Below are positions 42,006 through 49,422 of a stretch of 51,408 bases of DNA, piece after piece; within the stretch, counting starts at the first letter, position 1, and each line of letters begins with the position of its first letter. Source of the stretch: Erysipelotrichaceae bacterium (lineage in GTDB: Bacteria; Bacillota_I; Bacilli_A; Erysipelotrichales; Erysipelotrichaceae); assembly GCA_017512885.1 (NCBI GenBank), contig JAFWEP010000041.1, positions 1-51,408 of the forward strand, written 5' to 3'. The notes under the pieces were generated by a model that saw only the letters and a program-made list of their open reading frames with translations, had not been told where the DNA came from and ran no database searches. The position numbers and the translations under genes were made by a program.

Positions 42006-43001
42006 ATGAGTGAAAAGAACAGTACGTTGAAGAATATCCTTGCCAGCAACAACCCCGTCATTCAGTACATCCGGCGCAATGGCGGCATCATTATCGGATT
42101 CTTCATCCTGTGCGTCATTATCCAGATCAATACCCCGCAGTTCCTGACCTGGTCCAACATCGTCAGCGTCCTGCGTCAGATCTCTACGAACCTGTACCTG
42201 GCATCGGCCATCACGATGATCCTGATCGCCGGCGGCATCGACCTCTCGGCCGGTGCGGTCGTCTCGCTGTCTTCGGTCGTCGTTGCCACCTGCATGGTCA
42301 ATATCGGTCTGCCGATCCCGCTCGCGATCCTCTGCGCTGTCGTGCTCGGTGCGCTGATCGGTTTCGTCAACGGTACCATCGTCTATAAGACCGGTCTGCC
42401 GCCCTTCATCGTCACCTACTCCATGCAGTGCATCTGCCAGGGTATCGCTTACGTCGTGACCGGCGCTCAGCCGATCCGTCTGACCGACAAGAGCTTCATC
42501 TTCTTAGGTACTGGCTTCGTCGGCGGGATCATCCCGATGCCGCTCGTTTATCTGGCCGTCATTCTGCTGTTTGTCTGGTATGTCCTGAACCGCACCAAGC
42601 TGGGCCGTCATATCTATGCGACCGGCGGCAATGAAAAAGCAGCGGAATTCTCCGGCGTCAACATCAAGCATGTCCGCTGGTTCGTCTATTCCTTCTCCGG
42701 CATCATGGCTGCCCTGGCCGGTGTCGTCCTCTCGGCCCGTATGTATTCCGGTCAGCCGGCTGTCGGCGCCGATGCGGCGATGGACGCGATCGCTTCGGTC
42801 GTTCTGGGCGGAACTTCCATGGCCGGCGGCCGCGGCTTCATCGGCGGCACGATCATCGGTGCCTTGCTGATCGGTGTCATGAATAACGGTCTGAACCTGG
42901 CCGGTATCGATTCCTACTGGCAGATGGTCGCCAAAGGTATCATCATCCTGATCGCTGTCTATGTCGACTTTGTGAAGCAGGGTAAGAAACTGCGCAAATA
43001 A
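42006..43001 (+). CDS. Sugar ABC transporter permease (RbsC-like)
   Basis: This 331-residue membrane protein has eight to ten hydrophobic segments and the BPD_transp_2 family pattern: ITMILIAGGIDLSAGAVVSLSSV, FVNGTIVYKTGLPPFIVTYSM, YATGGNEKAAEFSGVN and VLGGTSMAGGRGFIGGTIIGALLIGVMNNGLNL. It forms the channel with the RbsA-like ATPase. GGAGAGGAAAC precedes the ATG. Only one permease gene is present, as is usual for RbsC homodimers. Confidence 0.94.
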   Translation: MSEKNSTLKNILASNNPVIQYIRRNGGIIIGFFILCVIIQINTPQFLTWSNIVSVLRQISTNLYLASAITMILIAGGIDLSAGAVVSLSSVVVATCMVNIGLPIPLAILCAVVLGALIGFVNGTIVYKTGLPPFIVTYSMQCICQGIAYVVTGAQPIRLTDKSFIFLGTGFVGGIIPMPLVYLAVILLFVWYVLNRTKLGRHIYATGGNEKAAEFSGVNIKHVRWFVYSFSGIMAALAGVVLSARMYSGQPAVGADAAMDAIASVVLGGTSMAGGRGFIGGTIIGALLIGVMNNGLNLAGIDSYWQMVAKGIIILIAVYVDFVKQGKKLRK

Positions 43002-43007
43002 ACGGGT

Positions 43008-43036
43008 ACAGCGGTCTGCATGCAGGCCGCTGTTTT
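43008..43036 (+). other. Intercistronic hairpin after the permease gene
   Basis: ACAGCGGTCTGCA (43008-43020) faces TGCAGGCCGCTGT (43021-43033), a near-perfect 26-nt palindrome with one G-T pair, followed by TTTC. It may act as a weak attenuator before the esterase genes. Confidence 0.6.
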
Positions 43037-43050
43037 CAAAGGAGAATAAA

Positions 43051-43863
43051 ATGGCTTATATCAAGACACATTTCTTCTCGACATCCCTCTGTTTCGGTAC
43101 GGACCTGGAAGTCTTCGTACCGACGCCGGACGCCGATGAACTGCTGAATCAGAAGCCCCGCGACTATTTCCGGCCGGGTGTCAGATATCAGGTCCTGTAT
43201 CTCCTCCACGGAGCTTACGGCGACTATTCCGACTGGCTGCATCTGACTTCTGTCGAACGCTATGCGCAGGATCATAAACTGGCTGTCGTCATGCCGAGTG
43301 CTTCCAACAGTTTCTATCAGGATATGGTCTATGGCAGTGATTATCTGACTTATGTGAGCGAAGAACTGCCCCGCTTCTGTGAAGCGAATTTCCCGATCTC
43401 CGCAAAGCGGGAGGACACTTTCATTGCCGGTCTTTCCATGGGCGGCTACGGTGCGCTGAAGGTCGCACTGACGAAGCCGGAAAAGTATGCCTGTGTAGCT
43501 TCCCTGTCCGGCGCTCTGGATCTGGAAACGATCCTGCCTTTCCTGGCGGAAATGCCGGCTTCTCCCTTCCGGATCGAAGATATCCTCGGCACGGATCAGA
43601 TCGCCGGCAGCGATGCCGATCTCTTCACGCTGATCAGGAAACTGCAGGCAGAAGGCAGAGAACTGCCGCAGATCTATCAGACCGTCGGCACCGAGGATTT
43701 CATCTATCCCTGCAACCAGGCTGCGAAGAAGAAGTTCGAGGAACTGGGCGTGGAATTCACCTATGCGGAACATCCCGGCATCCATGACTGGAAGTTCTGG
43801 GATGCGCATATCCGGGATGTCCTGAACTGGCTGCCGCTGAAGGATGCGGCTTTGGAGGGTTAA
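43051..43863 (+). CDS. Esterase (PF00756), cytoplasmic, tandem paralogue 1
   Basis: This 270-residue alpha/beta hydrolase without signal peptide has Ser 129 in GLSMGGYGALK, LLHGAYGDYSDW, TEDFIYP (acid) and HPGIHDWKFWD (His). It is clearly a tandem duplicate of the next gene, sharing KREDTFIAGLSMGGYGA and HDWKFWDAHI. The substrate is presumably an ester of the sugar imported by the operon (inference from context). The next gene's start follows its stop at once, so the two are coupled. Confidence 0.9.
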   Translation: MAYIKTHFFSTSLCFGTDLEVFVPTPDADELLNQKPRDYFRPGVRYQVLYLLHGAYGDYSDWLHLTSVERYAQDHKLAVVMPSASNSFYQDMVYGSDYLTYVSEELPRFCEANFPISAKREDTFIAGLSMGGYGALKVALTKPEKYACVASLSGALDLETILPFLAEMPASPFRIEDILGTDQIAGSDADLFTLIRKLQAEGRELPQIYQTVGTEDFIYPCNQAAKKKFEELGVEFTYAEHPGIHDWKFWDAHIRDVLNWLPLKDAALEG

Positions 43864-44676
43864 ATGGCACATTTTGATGTAACTTTCTTTTCTTCGGCTC
43901 TGAAGAAGAATACGGAATTAAGCGTGATCATCCCCTCTGTCAGCGCTGACGATTATCTTTTCGGTGAAAACGTTCCGGACTATTACGGGGAAGGGAAGTT
44001 CCAGACCCTGTACCTTCTGCACGGTTCCTACGGGGATTTCACGGACTGGACGCTGCTCACCAGCATCTACCGCTATGCCCAGGAGCACTGCCTGGCCGTG
44101 GTCATGCCCAGCGGTGAGAACAGCAGCTATCTGAACATGAAACACGGGGAGGATTACCTGATCTATATCAGCGAGGAACTGCCTTCCTTCTGCACGACGC
44201 TGTTCCCGTTCTCGACAAAGCGGGAAGATACCTTCATCGCCGGTCTCTCGATGGGCGGTTACGGCGCTTACCGGGCCGCTCTGCAGCATCCCGAGACCTA
44301 CGGAGCCGTTGCCTCGCTCAGCGGCAATCTGGACAAGGCCGGAGCGAAACTGAGCGGAGAAGCGCATATGACCAAGATGCCGCTGAACTACCGTAAAGCC
44401 GTCAACGGCGACAGTCTGCAGATGAGCGAAGAGAATGATCTGCGCTTCCTCCTGCAGAAATGTCTCTCTGAAAAGAAAGAGCTGCCGAAGATGTACCATA
44501 CGATCGGGGAAGATGATTTCCTGCGGGGACCCAGCGAGAGCTATATCGCCTTTGCCCGGGAGAGGGGCGTCGACATCGAGTTTCATCTGTACCCCGGTGT
44601 CCATGACTGGAAGTTCTGGGATGCGCATATCCAGGATGTCCTGGACTGGCTGCCGCTGAAAAGAGGAAAATGCTGA
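43864..44676 (+). CDS. Esterase (PF00756), cytoplasmic, tandem paralogue 2
   Basis: This 270-residue hydrolase has Ser 129 in GLSMGGYGAYR, LLHGSYGDFTDW, GEDDFLRGP (acid) and YPGVHDWKFWD (His). It has no signal peptide. The first 150 residues align throughout with the preceding esterase, while the cap region (about 150-210) differs, which would be the place for distinct acyl or sugar specificity. It overlaps the following VOC gene. Confidence 0.9.
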   Translation: MAHFDVTFFSSALKKNTELSVIIPSVSADDYLFGENVPDYYGEGKFQTLYLLHGSYGDFTDWTLLTSIYRYAQEHCLAVVMPSGENSSYLNMKHGEDYLIYISEELPSFCTTLFPFSTKREDTFIAGLSMGGYGAYRAALQHPETYGAVASLSGNLDKAGAKLSGEAHMTKMPLNYRKAVNGDSLQMSEENDLRFLLQKCLSEKKELPKMYHTIGEDDFLRGPSESYIAFARERGVDIEFHLYPGVHDWKFWDAHIQDVLDWLPLKRGKC

Positions 44677-45368
44677 TGAAGTTCCTGGGAGTGGAGATCC
44701 GCGCTGCGGATCCGGGCCTTCGGGCTGCTGCGCTCAGCACGCTTTTAGAGCTTCCTGAACCGGAAAATGAGGAGATCGTTCTGAAGGACTGCCGGATCGC
44801 TTTCGTGCCCGGAGAGACCCGGAAACTGCCGGAGAAACCGGAAGGCTACTATGTCGGCCTCGACCATCTGGCTTTCCGCAGCACGGACCTCGCTTACAGC
44901 GTGGAGCGCTGTCTGCAGCGAGGAACGGCCCTGAAGAACGGCAGCGAAGTCAGCTATAATCCCCAGATCTGGGGGCCGGGCATGAACTATGTCAACCCGC
45001 TTTTTCCGGACAGTGTCGGCACGGAGATCTGTCAGCGTCTTGACCTGCCGGGAAAGAGGATGGATACTGTAACTGACGGTCTGGAACATATCGGGATCCC
45101 GGTCCGGGATCTTGCCTCCAGCATCCGTTTCTATGAACAGTTCGGCTTTACGGTCGGCACCCGCGTCCTGAATCATCGGGAGAGCGACGGGGCGGATATC
45201 GATGTAGCCATGCTGGTGGGAGACGGCGTGATCCTGGAGACCTACGAATTCCTGCATATGGATCATGAAGATTATACCGATCAGCCCTTTGCCGCGCTGG
45301 TTTTTCAGGGCGAAGAAGAAGTATCATATAAAGGACCGAACGGAGAAACGATCCTGGTAAGGAGATAG
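44676..45368 (+). CDS. VOC/glyoxalase-superfamily protein of the sugar operon
   Basis: This protein of about 230 residues has two VOC-type modules: GLDHLAFRSTDLAYSVERCLQRG (about 60-85) and GLEHIGIPVRDLASSIRFYEQFGF (about 130-153), the latter ending in ILETYEF. The superfamily binds a divalent metal and includes lyases, epimerases and isomerases; the reaction here is unknown. The start at 44676 overlaps the esterase stop (TGATG) and sits well from GAGG; 44670 is the alternative. It lies between the esterases and the isomerase, so a role on the same sugar is inferred. Confidence 0.75.
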   Translation: MKFLGVEIRAADPGLRAAALSTLLELPEPENEEIVLKDCRIAFVPGETRKLPEKPEGYYVGLDHLAFRSTDLAYSVERCLQRGTALKNGSEVSYNPQIWGPGMNYVNPLFPDSVGTEICQRLDLPGKRMDTVTDGLEHIGIPVRDLASSIRFYEQFGFTVGTRVLNHRESDGADIDVAMLVGDGVILETYEFLHMDHEDYTDQPFAALVFQGEEEVSYKGPNGETILVRR

Positions 45369-45371
45369 ACC

Positions 45372-46613
45372 ATGGAGAAACGGTTTCAGTTGGATACCAA
45401 AGAAAATGCTGCATACCTGCAGGAACTGGGCGAAGAACTGCTGAAGTTCGGCGTTCATTTTCCTGCACCCTCCGGAGCTTCTTACTATCTGGGCTCGGAC
45501 GGGGCTCCGATGCAGGAAAGACCGCTGGAGACCTGGATCACCTGCCGGATGGCGCATTCCTACTGTCTGGGCAGGGCGATGGGTTTTGAAGGAAGTGAAG
45601 GACTGATCGATCAGGCCCTGAGAGGGATCAGGACCATCCTGCATGATGACAGGAACGGAGGCTGGTACCCGGGCATCACCGCAGACGGGAAGCATCTGCC
45701 GGAGAAGCAGTGCTATGCCCATGCCTTCGTGATCCTGGCAGCAGCCAGTGCGCTCCTCAATGAAAGACCCGGGGCAGCAGAACTGCTGAAGGAAGCCGAA
45801 GAAGTCTTCCTGGCGAAGTTCTGGGATGAAGAGGAAGGACTCTCCCGGGATACCTGGAATACGGAGTTTACGGAACTCAGCACCTATCGCGGGCTCAATG
45901 CGAATATGCATTCGGTGGAAGCTTTCCTGGCAGTCGCGGATGTGACCGGAGAAGAGGTCTGGCGTCAGCGGGCCGGCCGGATCATCGCCCATGTCCTGAA
46001 CTGGGCAGAAGGCAATGCATGGCGGATCCCCGAACACTTTACGGAGGAATGGAAAGCCGATCTTTCCTTCAACCGGGAGAAACCGGACGATCCCTTCAAG
46101 CCTTATGGAGCGACCCCGGGGCACGGCATCGAATGGGCAAGACTGATCACTCAGTGGGCTTATTCCACTTACCGCGAAGAAGAAAAGAGAAGGCCGTATG
46201 TCGAAAAAGCCTGCCGTCTGTACGAACAGGCTGTAAAGGACGGCTGGAATGCCGATGGCGAGAAAGGCATCGTCTATACGACGGACTGGGACGGCACCCC
46301 GGTCGTACATGACCGCATGCACTGGACGCTGGCGGAAGCAATCAATACTTCTGCCGTGCTTTTCCATGTGACCGGTGATCGGAAGTATGCTGAGGATTAT
46401 GCCGGTTATCTGCAGTATCTGGAAGAGACGGTCCGGGATCCTGTCCATGGTTCCTGGTACCACCAGCTGGATGAACACAATCGGCTGAAGGAGACCGTCT
46501 GGCCGGGCAAGAGCGATCTTTACCATGCCCTGCAGTCGACCCTGATCCCCCGCCTCGATCCTTCGGTATCGGTCGCTGTCGCCGCTAAGAAAGGACTCTG
46601 GTGGAAAGAATGA
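45372..46613 (+). CDS. YihS/AGE-type aldose-ketose isomerase (N-acylglucosamine 2-epimerase family)
   Basis: This 413-residue (alpha/alpha)6-barrel enzyme has family residues at ETWITCRMAHSY, NANMHSVEAFL, GATPGHGIEWARL and DRMHWTLAEA (catalytic His and Glu candidates). It appears collinear with E. coli/Salmonella YihS through the C-terminal GSWYHQLDEHNRL, VWPGKSDLYHALQ and LIPRLDP. YihS interconverts aldoses and ketoses such as mannose, fructose and glucose, and sulfoquinovose. Here the next gene is a fructokinase, so production of fructose from mannose or glucose is the simplest reading. It overlaps the kinase start by four bases (ATGA). Confidence 0.85.
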   Translation: MEKRFQLDTKENAAYLQELGEELLKFGVHFPAPSGASYYLGSDGAPMQERPLETWITCRMAHSYCLGRAMGFEGSEGLIDQALRGIRTILHDDRNGGWYPGITADGKHLPEKQCYAHAFVILAAASALLNERPGAAELLKEAEEVFLAKFWDEEEGLSRDTWNTEFTELSTYRGLNANMHSVEAFLAVADVTGEEVWRQRAGRIIAHVLNWAEGNAWRIPEHFTEEWKADLSFNREKPDDPFKPYGATPGHGIEWARLITQWAYSTYREEEKRRPYVEKACRLYEQAVKDGWNADGEKGIVYTTDWDGTPVVHDRMHWTLAEAINTSAVLFHVTGDRKYAEDYAGYLQYLEETVRDPVHGSWYHQLDEHNRLKETVWPGKSDLYHALQSTLIPRLDPSVSVAVAAKKGLWWKE

Positions 46614-47575
46614 AGAGATATGATGTGACTGCCTTAGGCGAGTTATTGATCGATTTCATCAATGTGGAGGATTCTTCCTTCGGCAATCCGCAGTTTGAAG
46701 CCAATCCGGGCGGAGCGCCCTGCAACGTACTGGCCATGCTGCAGAAACTGGGCAGGAAGACTGCCTTTATCGGCAAGGTCGGAAAGGACGGCTTCGGCCG
46801 GCAGTTAAAGGAAGCGGTCGCTTCCTGCGGCGTGGAACTCAAAGGTCTCAGGGAAGACGAAGAGGTCCATACCACCCTGGCCTTCGTCCACAAACTGCCG
46901 GACGGAGACCGGGACTTCTCCTTCTACCGTTCTCCGGGAGCGGATATGATGCTGAAGGAAGAAGAGGTGGATGGGGAACTGATCCGGGAAAGTGAGGTCC
47001 TGCATTTCGGTTCGCTCTCTTTGACCGATGAACCGGTCCGTTCCGCTACCCGCAAAGCCCTGCGCATCGCCGAAGAGAACGGCATCCTGCGTTCTTATGA
47101 TCCCAATCTGCGCCCGCCGCTCTGGAAGAGCGAGGAAGAGGCAAAAGAAGAGATCCTCTGGGGACTGCAGCACTGCGACATCCTGAAGATCGCCGACAAC
47201 GAGATCCTCTGGCTGAGCGGGAAGGAAGACTACGATGAAGGCATCGCCTGGCTGAAAGAGAGATGCAGCGCCAGGCTGATCGCTCTGACGCTGGGTGCAG
47301 AGGGCAGCCTCCTCGTTTACGGAGGAGAAAGCGTTGCGGTCGCTCCCTACAGACAGGAGCACATCACGGATACCACCGGAGCCGGTGATACCTTCTGCGC
47401 CTGTCTGCTGAACGGTGTGCTGGAATACGGTCTCGATGAGCTGGATGCAGCAAAACTGCAGGAGATCGGAAGGTTCGCTTCGGCAGCTTCTTCGCTGATC
47501 ACGCAGCGCAAAGGGGCATTGAAGTCGATGCCGGAAAAGGAAGAAGTCCTGCATTTCATGGAAGAAAGAAAATAG
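46610..47575 (+). CDS. Fructokinase (PfkB family)
   Basis: This 321-residue PfkB kinase is of ScrK type. It has ALGELLIDFINVE, NPGGAPCNVLAMLQKLG, GDRDFSFYRSPGADMML and SYDPNLRPPLW. The DTTGAGDTFCACLL motif carries the catalytic Asp and the anion hole. It phosphorylates fructose or a similar ketose to the 6-phosphate, feeding glycolysis. ATG 46610 (ATGA overlap) is preferred to GTG 46601. It is the last gene of the operon; its stop TAG lies inside the terminator stem. Confidence 0.92.
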   Translation: MKRYDVTALGELLIDFINVEDSSFGNPQFEANPGGAPCNVLAMLQKLGRKTAFIGKVGKDGFGRQLKEAVASCGVELKGLREDEEVHTTLAFVHKLPDGDRDFSFYRSPGADMMLKEEEVDGELIRESEVLHFGSLSLTDEPVRSATRKALRIAEENGILRSYDPNLRPPLWKSEEEAKEEILWGLQHCDILKIADNEILWLSGKEDYDEGIAWLKERCSARLIALTLGAEGSLLVYGGESVAVAPYRQEHITDTTGAGDTFCACLLNGVLEYGLDELDAAKLQEIGRFASAASSLITQRKGALKSMPEKEEVLHFMEERK

Positions 47576-47602
47576 GATCGGACAAATGTGTCCGATCCTA
47601 TT
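47571..47602 (+). terminator. Terminator of the sugar operon
   Basis: AATAGGATCGGACA (47571-47584) and TGTCCGATCCTATT (47589-47602) form a perfect 14-bp stem with an AATG loop. It contains the fructokinase stop. Confidence 0.88.
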
Positions 47603-47612
47603 CTTCTGCAAC

Positions 47613-47632
47613 AAAAAAGCCCTCGCAGGGCT
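47613..47632 (-). terminator. Terminator of the four-tRNA unit
   Basis: On the minus strand AGCCCT, GCG, AGGGCT is followed by a T run (plus-strand AAAAAA at 47613-47618). Confidence 0.85.
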
Positions 47633-47643
47633 GTTCACGACAC

Positions 47644-47717
47644 TGGAGCGGATGATGAGAATCGAACTCACGTAGTCAGCTTGGAAGGCTGAAGTTCTAC
47701 CATTGAACTACATCCGC
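47644..47717 (-). tRNA. tRNA-Gly (anticodon TCC)
   Basis: This is a 74-nt tRNA with encoded CCA. The acceptor is GCGGATG/CATCCGC; the anticodon loop CTTCCAA lies within the TCAGC/GCTGA stem; the T loop is GTTCGATTC. It reads GGA/GGG. Confidence 0.95.
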
Positions 47718-47725
47718 ACAACGGG

Positions 47726-47801
47726 TGGTGTCCCGAAGCGGAATCGAACCGCTGACCCACTGATTAAAAGTCAGTTGCTCTACCACCTGAGCTACCGGGA
47801 C
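47726..47801 (-). tRNA. tRNA-Lys (anticodon TTT)
   Basis: This is a 76-nt tRNA with encoded CCA. The acceptor GTCCCGG pairs with the TCGGGAC end (one G-T pair); the anticodon loop CTTTTAA lies in the ACTGA/TCAGT stem. It reads AAA/AAG. Confidence 0.95.
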
Positions 47802-47818
47802 GTTTTCGACTGTTTGCT

Positions 47819-47894
47819 TGGCTGGGATGGCTGGACTCGAACCAGCGAGATGAGGGAGTCAAAGTCCCTTGCCTTACCGCTTGGCTACATCCCA
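47819..47894 (-). tRNA. tRNA-Gln (anticodon TTG)
   Basis: This is a 76-nt tRNA with encoded CCA. It starts with T, as bacterial tRNA-Gln often does. The acceptor is TGGGATG/CATCCCA and the anticodon loop is CTTTGAC. Confidence 0.94.
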
Positions 47895-47903
47895 AAAAAG
47901 AAA

Positions 47904-47988
47904 TGGTGGAGGGGGACAGATTCGAACTGCCGAACCCGATGGGAGATGATTTACAGTCACCCGCGTTTAGCCACTTCGCTACCCCTCC
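47904..47988 (-). tRNA. tRNA-Tyr (anticodon GTA)
   Basis: This is an 85-nt class II tRNA with a long variable arm and encoded CCA. The acceptor is GGAGGGG/CCCCTCC and the anticodon loop is CTGTAAA. Confidence 0.95.
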
Positions 47989-48072
47989 ACGATATACCGT
48001 TTTCTCGGTGCTTAGTTATTGTACATTCTCTCCCTGCAAAATGTCAATCCATTTTCGCATGAGTTTCCGGGG

Positions 48073-48100
48073 AAAAGAAAAACCCTTTCCGAAAGGGCCT
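48073..48100 (-). terminator. Terminator of the tRNA-Val/tRNA-Thr unit
   Basis: On the minus strand CCCTTTC, GG and AAAGGG form the hairpin, followed by TTTTTC. It separates the two tRNA units. Confidence 0.85.
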
Positions 48101-48110
48101 TTAACGCATC

Positions 48111-48186
48111 TGGTGCCGACTATAGGAATCGAACCCACAACCTACTGATTACAAATCAGTTGCTCTGCCAATTGAGCTAAGTCGGC
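48111..48186 (-). tRNA. tRNA-Thr (anticodon TGT)
   Basis: This is a 76-nt tRNA with encoded CCA. The acceptor is GCCGACT/AGTCGGC; the anticodon loop TTTGTAA lies in the ACTGA/TCAGT stem. Confidence 0.95.
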
Positions 48187-48187
48187 A

Positions 48188-48263
48188 TGGTGGAGGTTAA
48201 CGGACTCGAACCGCTGACATCTTCCTTGTAAGGGAAGCGCTCTCCCAGCTGAGCTAAACCTCC
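48188..48263 (-). tRNA. tRNA-Val (anticodon TAC)
   Basis: This is a 76-nt tRNA with encoded CCA. The acceptor is GGAGGTT/AACCTCC and the anticodon loop is CTTACAA. It is the first gene of its unit, one base upstream of tRNA-Thr. Confidence 0.95.
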
Positions 48264-48313
48264 GTTTCCGCTGAATAAGAATACCATATCCGTGAAAGCG
48301 GGGTCAAGTTTTG

Positions 48314-48322
48314 TGGTATGAT
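48314..48322 (+). promoter_or_regulatory. Extended -10 promoter of alr
   Basis: TGGTATGAT is an extended -10 (TGNTATNAT). The start codon at 48339 follows 16 bases later, with GGTGA as the ribosome binding site, so the leader is very short. Confidence 0.5.
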
Positions 48323-48338
48323 TTTCTTGGTGATTTAA

Positions 48339-49421
48339 ATGTACAGAAATACGTGGCTGGAAGTTGACCTCGATGCCTTAGGGCAGAATATTCACACCTT
48401 ACAGGAGAGAAGCGGCAAGGAACTGATCGCCGTCGTCAAAGCGAATGCCTACGGAGCCGGGATCCGGCAGACCGTCAGACGCTGTTTACAGGAAGGCGTC
48501 TCTTTCTTTGCGGTCTCGAGTCTGGAAGAAGCGCTCGAAGTCCGCAGCATTACCACAGATGCGGAAGTGCTGATCCTGGGACCGGTCGACCTGCATTATC
48601 TGCCGCTGGTCAGAGAGAAGAGACTCAGCATCATTACCGTCAATAAAGACGCTTTCCGGGATATCGCCGATCTTACCGGAGTGAAGATCCATCTGAAACT
48701 GGATACCGGCATGCACCGCATCGGGGTGCTCCCGGAACAGGCTGCTGATCTTCTGCAGGAACTGAAAGAGAAGGGCGCTTCTGTCGAAGGGCTGATGACC
48801 CACTATGCGAGAAGCGACGAAGAGACGGACTTTACCGCTCTGCAGTACTCCCGTTTCGTGAACTGTCTGAAGAGCCTCGATCATTCCTTCCGTTACATCC
48901 ATACCTGCAATACCGATGCGGCCCTGCATCTGAAAGACGAAGTGAGCACGCATGTGCGCTGCGGGCTGGGCCTCTGGGGCTACAGCGCCCGCAATGACGG
49001 ATTAAAAGAAGCTTTTGCGCTCTATGCCTGCGTCACCAACAGCAAGCTCCTGCCGGAAGGAGAACCGGTCAGTTACGGCGGCCATTACCTTTCCGACGGG
49101 AAGAGCCACATCCTGACCCTGCCCATCGGCTATGCCGACGGGATCCGCCGGGATTACCGCGGGGGAAGAGTCTACATCGAAGGGGAAGAAGCGCCGATCG
49201 CCGGCAGCATCTGCATGGATCAGCTGATGCTGGCGTGCAAGGCTGACCATCCGGCCGGGGCGAAGGCGGAGTTCTTCGGTCCTCATATCCCCTTATACCG
49301 TATGGCTGAAGAACTGGGGACGATCCCTTATGAGATCCTGACCGGCATCAGTGACCGCGTCACCCGGGAATATACCGAACATCAGGAAAGGATCGCCGAG
49401 GAAGAACCGCGGTTCCGTTAA
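48339..49421 (+). CDS. alr: Alanine racemase
   Basis: This 360-residue fold-type III PLP enzyme converts L- to D-alanine for peptidoglycan. PLP-binding Lys 34 is in AVVKANAYGAG, the second catalytic base Tyr 246 is in VSYGGHY, and SICMDQLML is the conserved C-terminal motif. LKLDTGMHRIG and HTCNTDAAL are also family features. Length is typical. The following gene begins one base after the stop, so both are co-transcribed. Confidence 0.95.
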   Translation: MYRNTWLEVDLDALGQNIHTLQERSGKELIAVVKANAYGAGIRQTVRRCLQEGVSFFAVSSLEEALEVRSITTDAEVLILGPVDLHYLPLVREKRLSIITVNKDAFRDIADLTGVKIHLKLDTGMHRIGVLPEQAADLLQELKEKGASVEGLMTHYARSDEETDFTALQYSRFVNCLKSLDHSFRYIHTCNTDAALHLKDEVSTHVRCGLGLWGYSARNDGLKEAFALYACVTNSKLLPEGEPVSYGGHYLSDGKSHILTLPIGYADGIRRDYRGGRVYIEGEEAPIAGSICMDQLMLACKADHPAGAKAEFFGPHIPLYRMAEELGTIPYEILTGISDRVTREYTEHQERIAEEEPRFR

Positions 49422-49422
49422 G

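Noticed and set aside
45372-47575. Sulfoquinovose (sulfo-EMP) pathway
   Set aside because: The isomerase resembles YihS, but there is no sulfoquinovosidase, SFP aldolase or sulfolactaldehyde reductase, and the kinase is a clear fructokinase. A plain hexose is more likely; the possibility is not fully excluded.
47703-48148. Plus-strand ORFs across the tRNA cluster
   Set aside because: They read through minus-strand tRNA genes and contain the typical false peptides produced by tRNA sequence (for example VPTIGIEPTTY-like).
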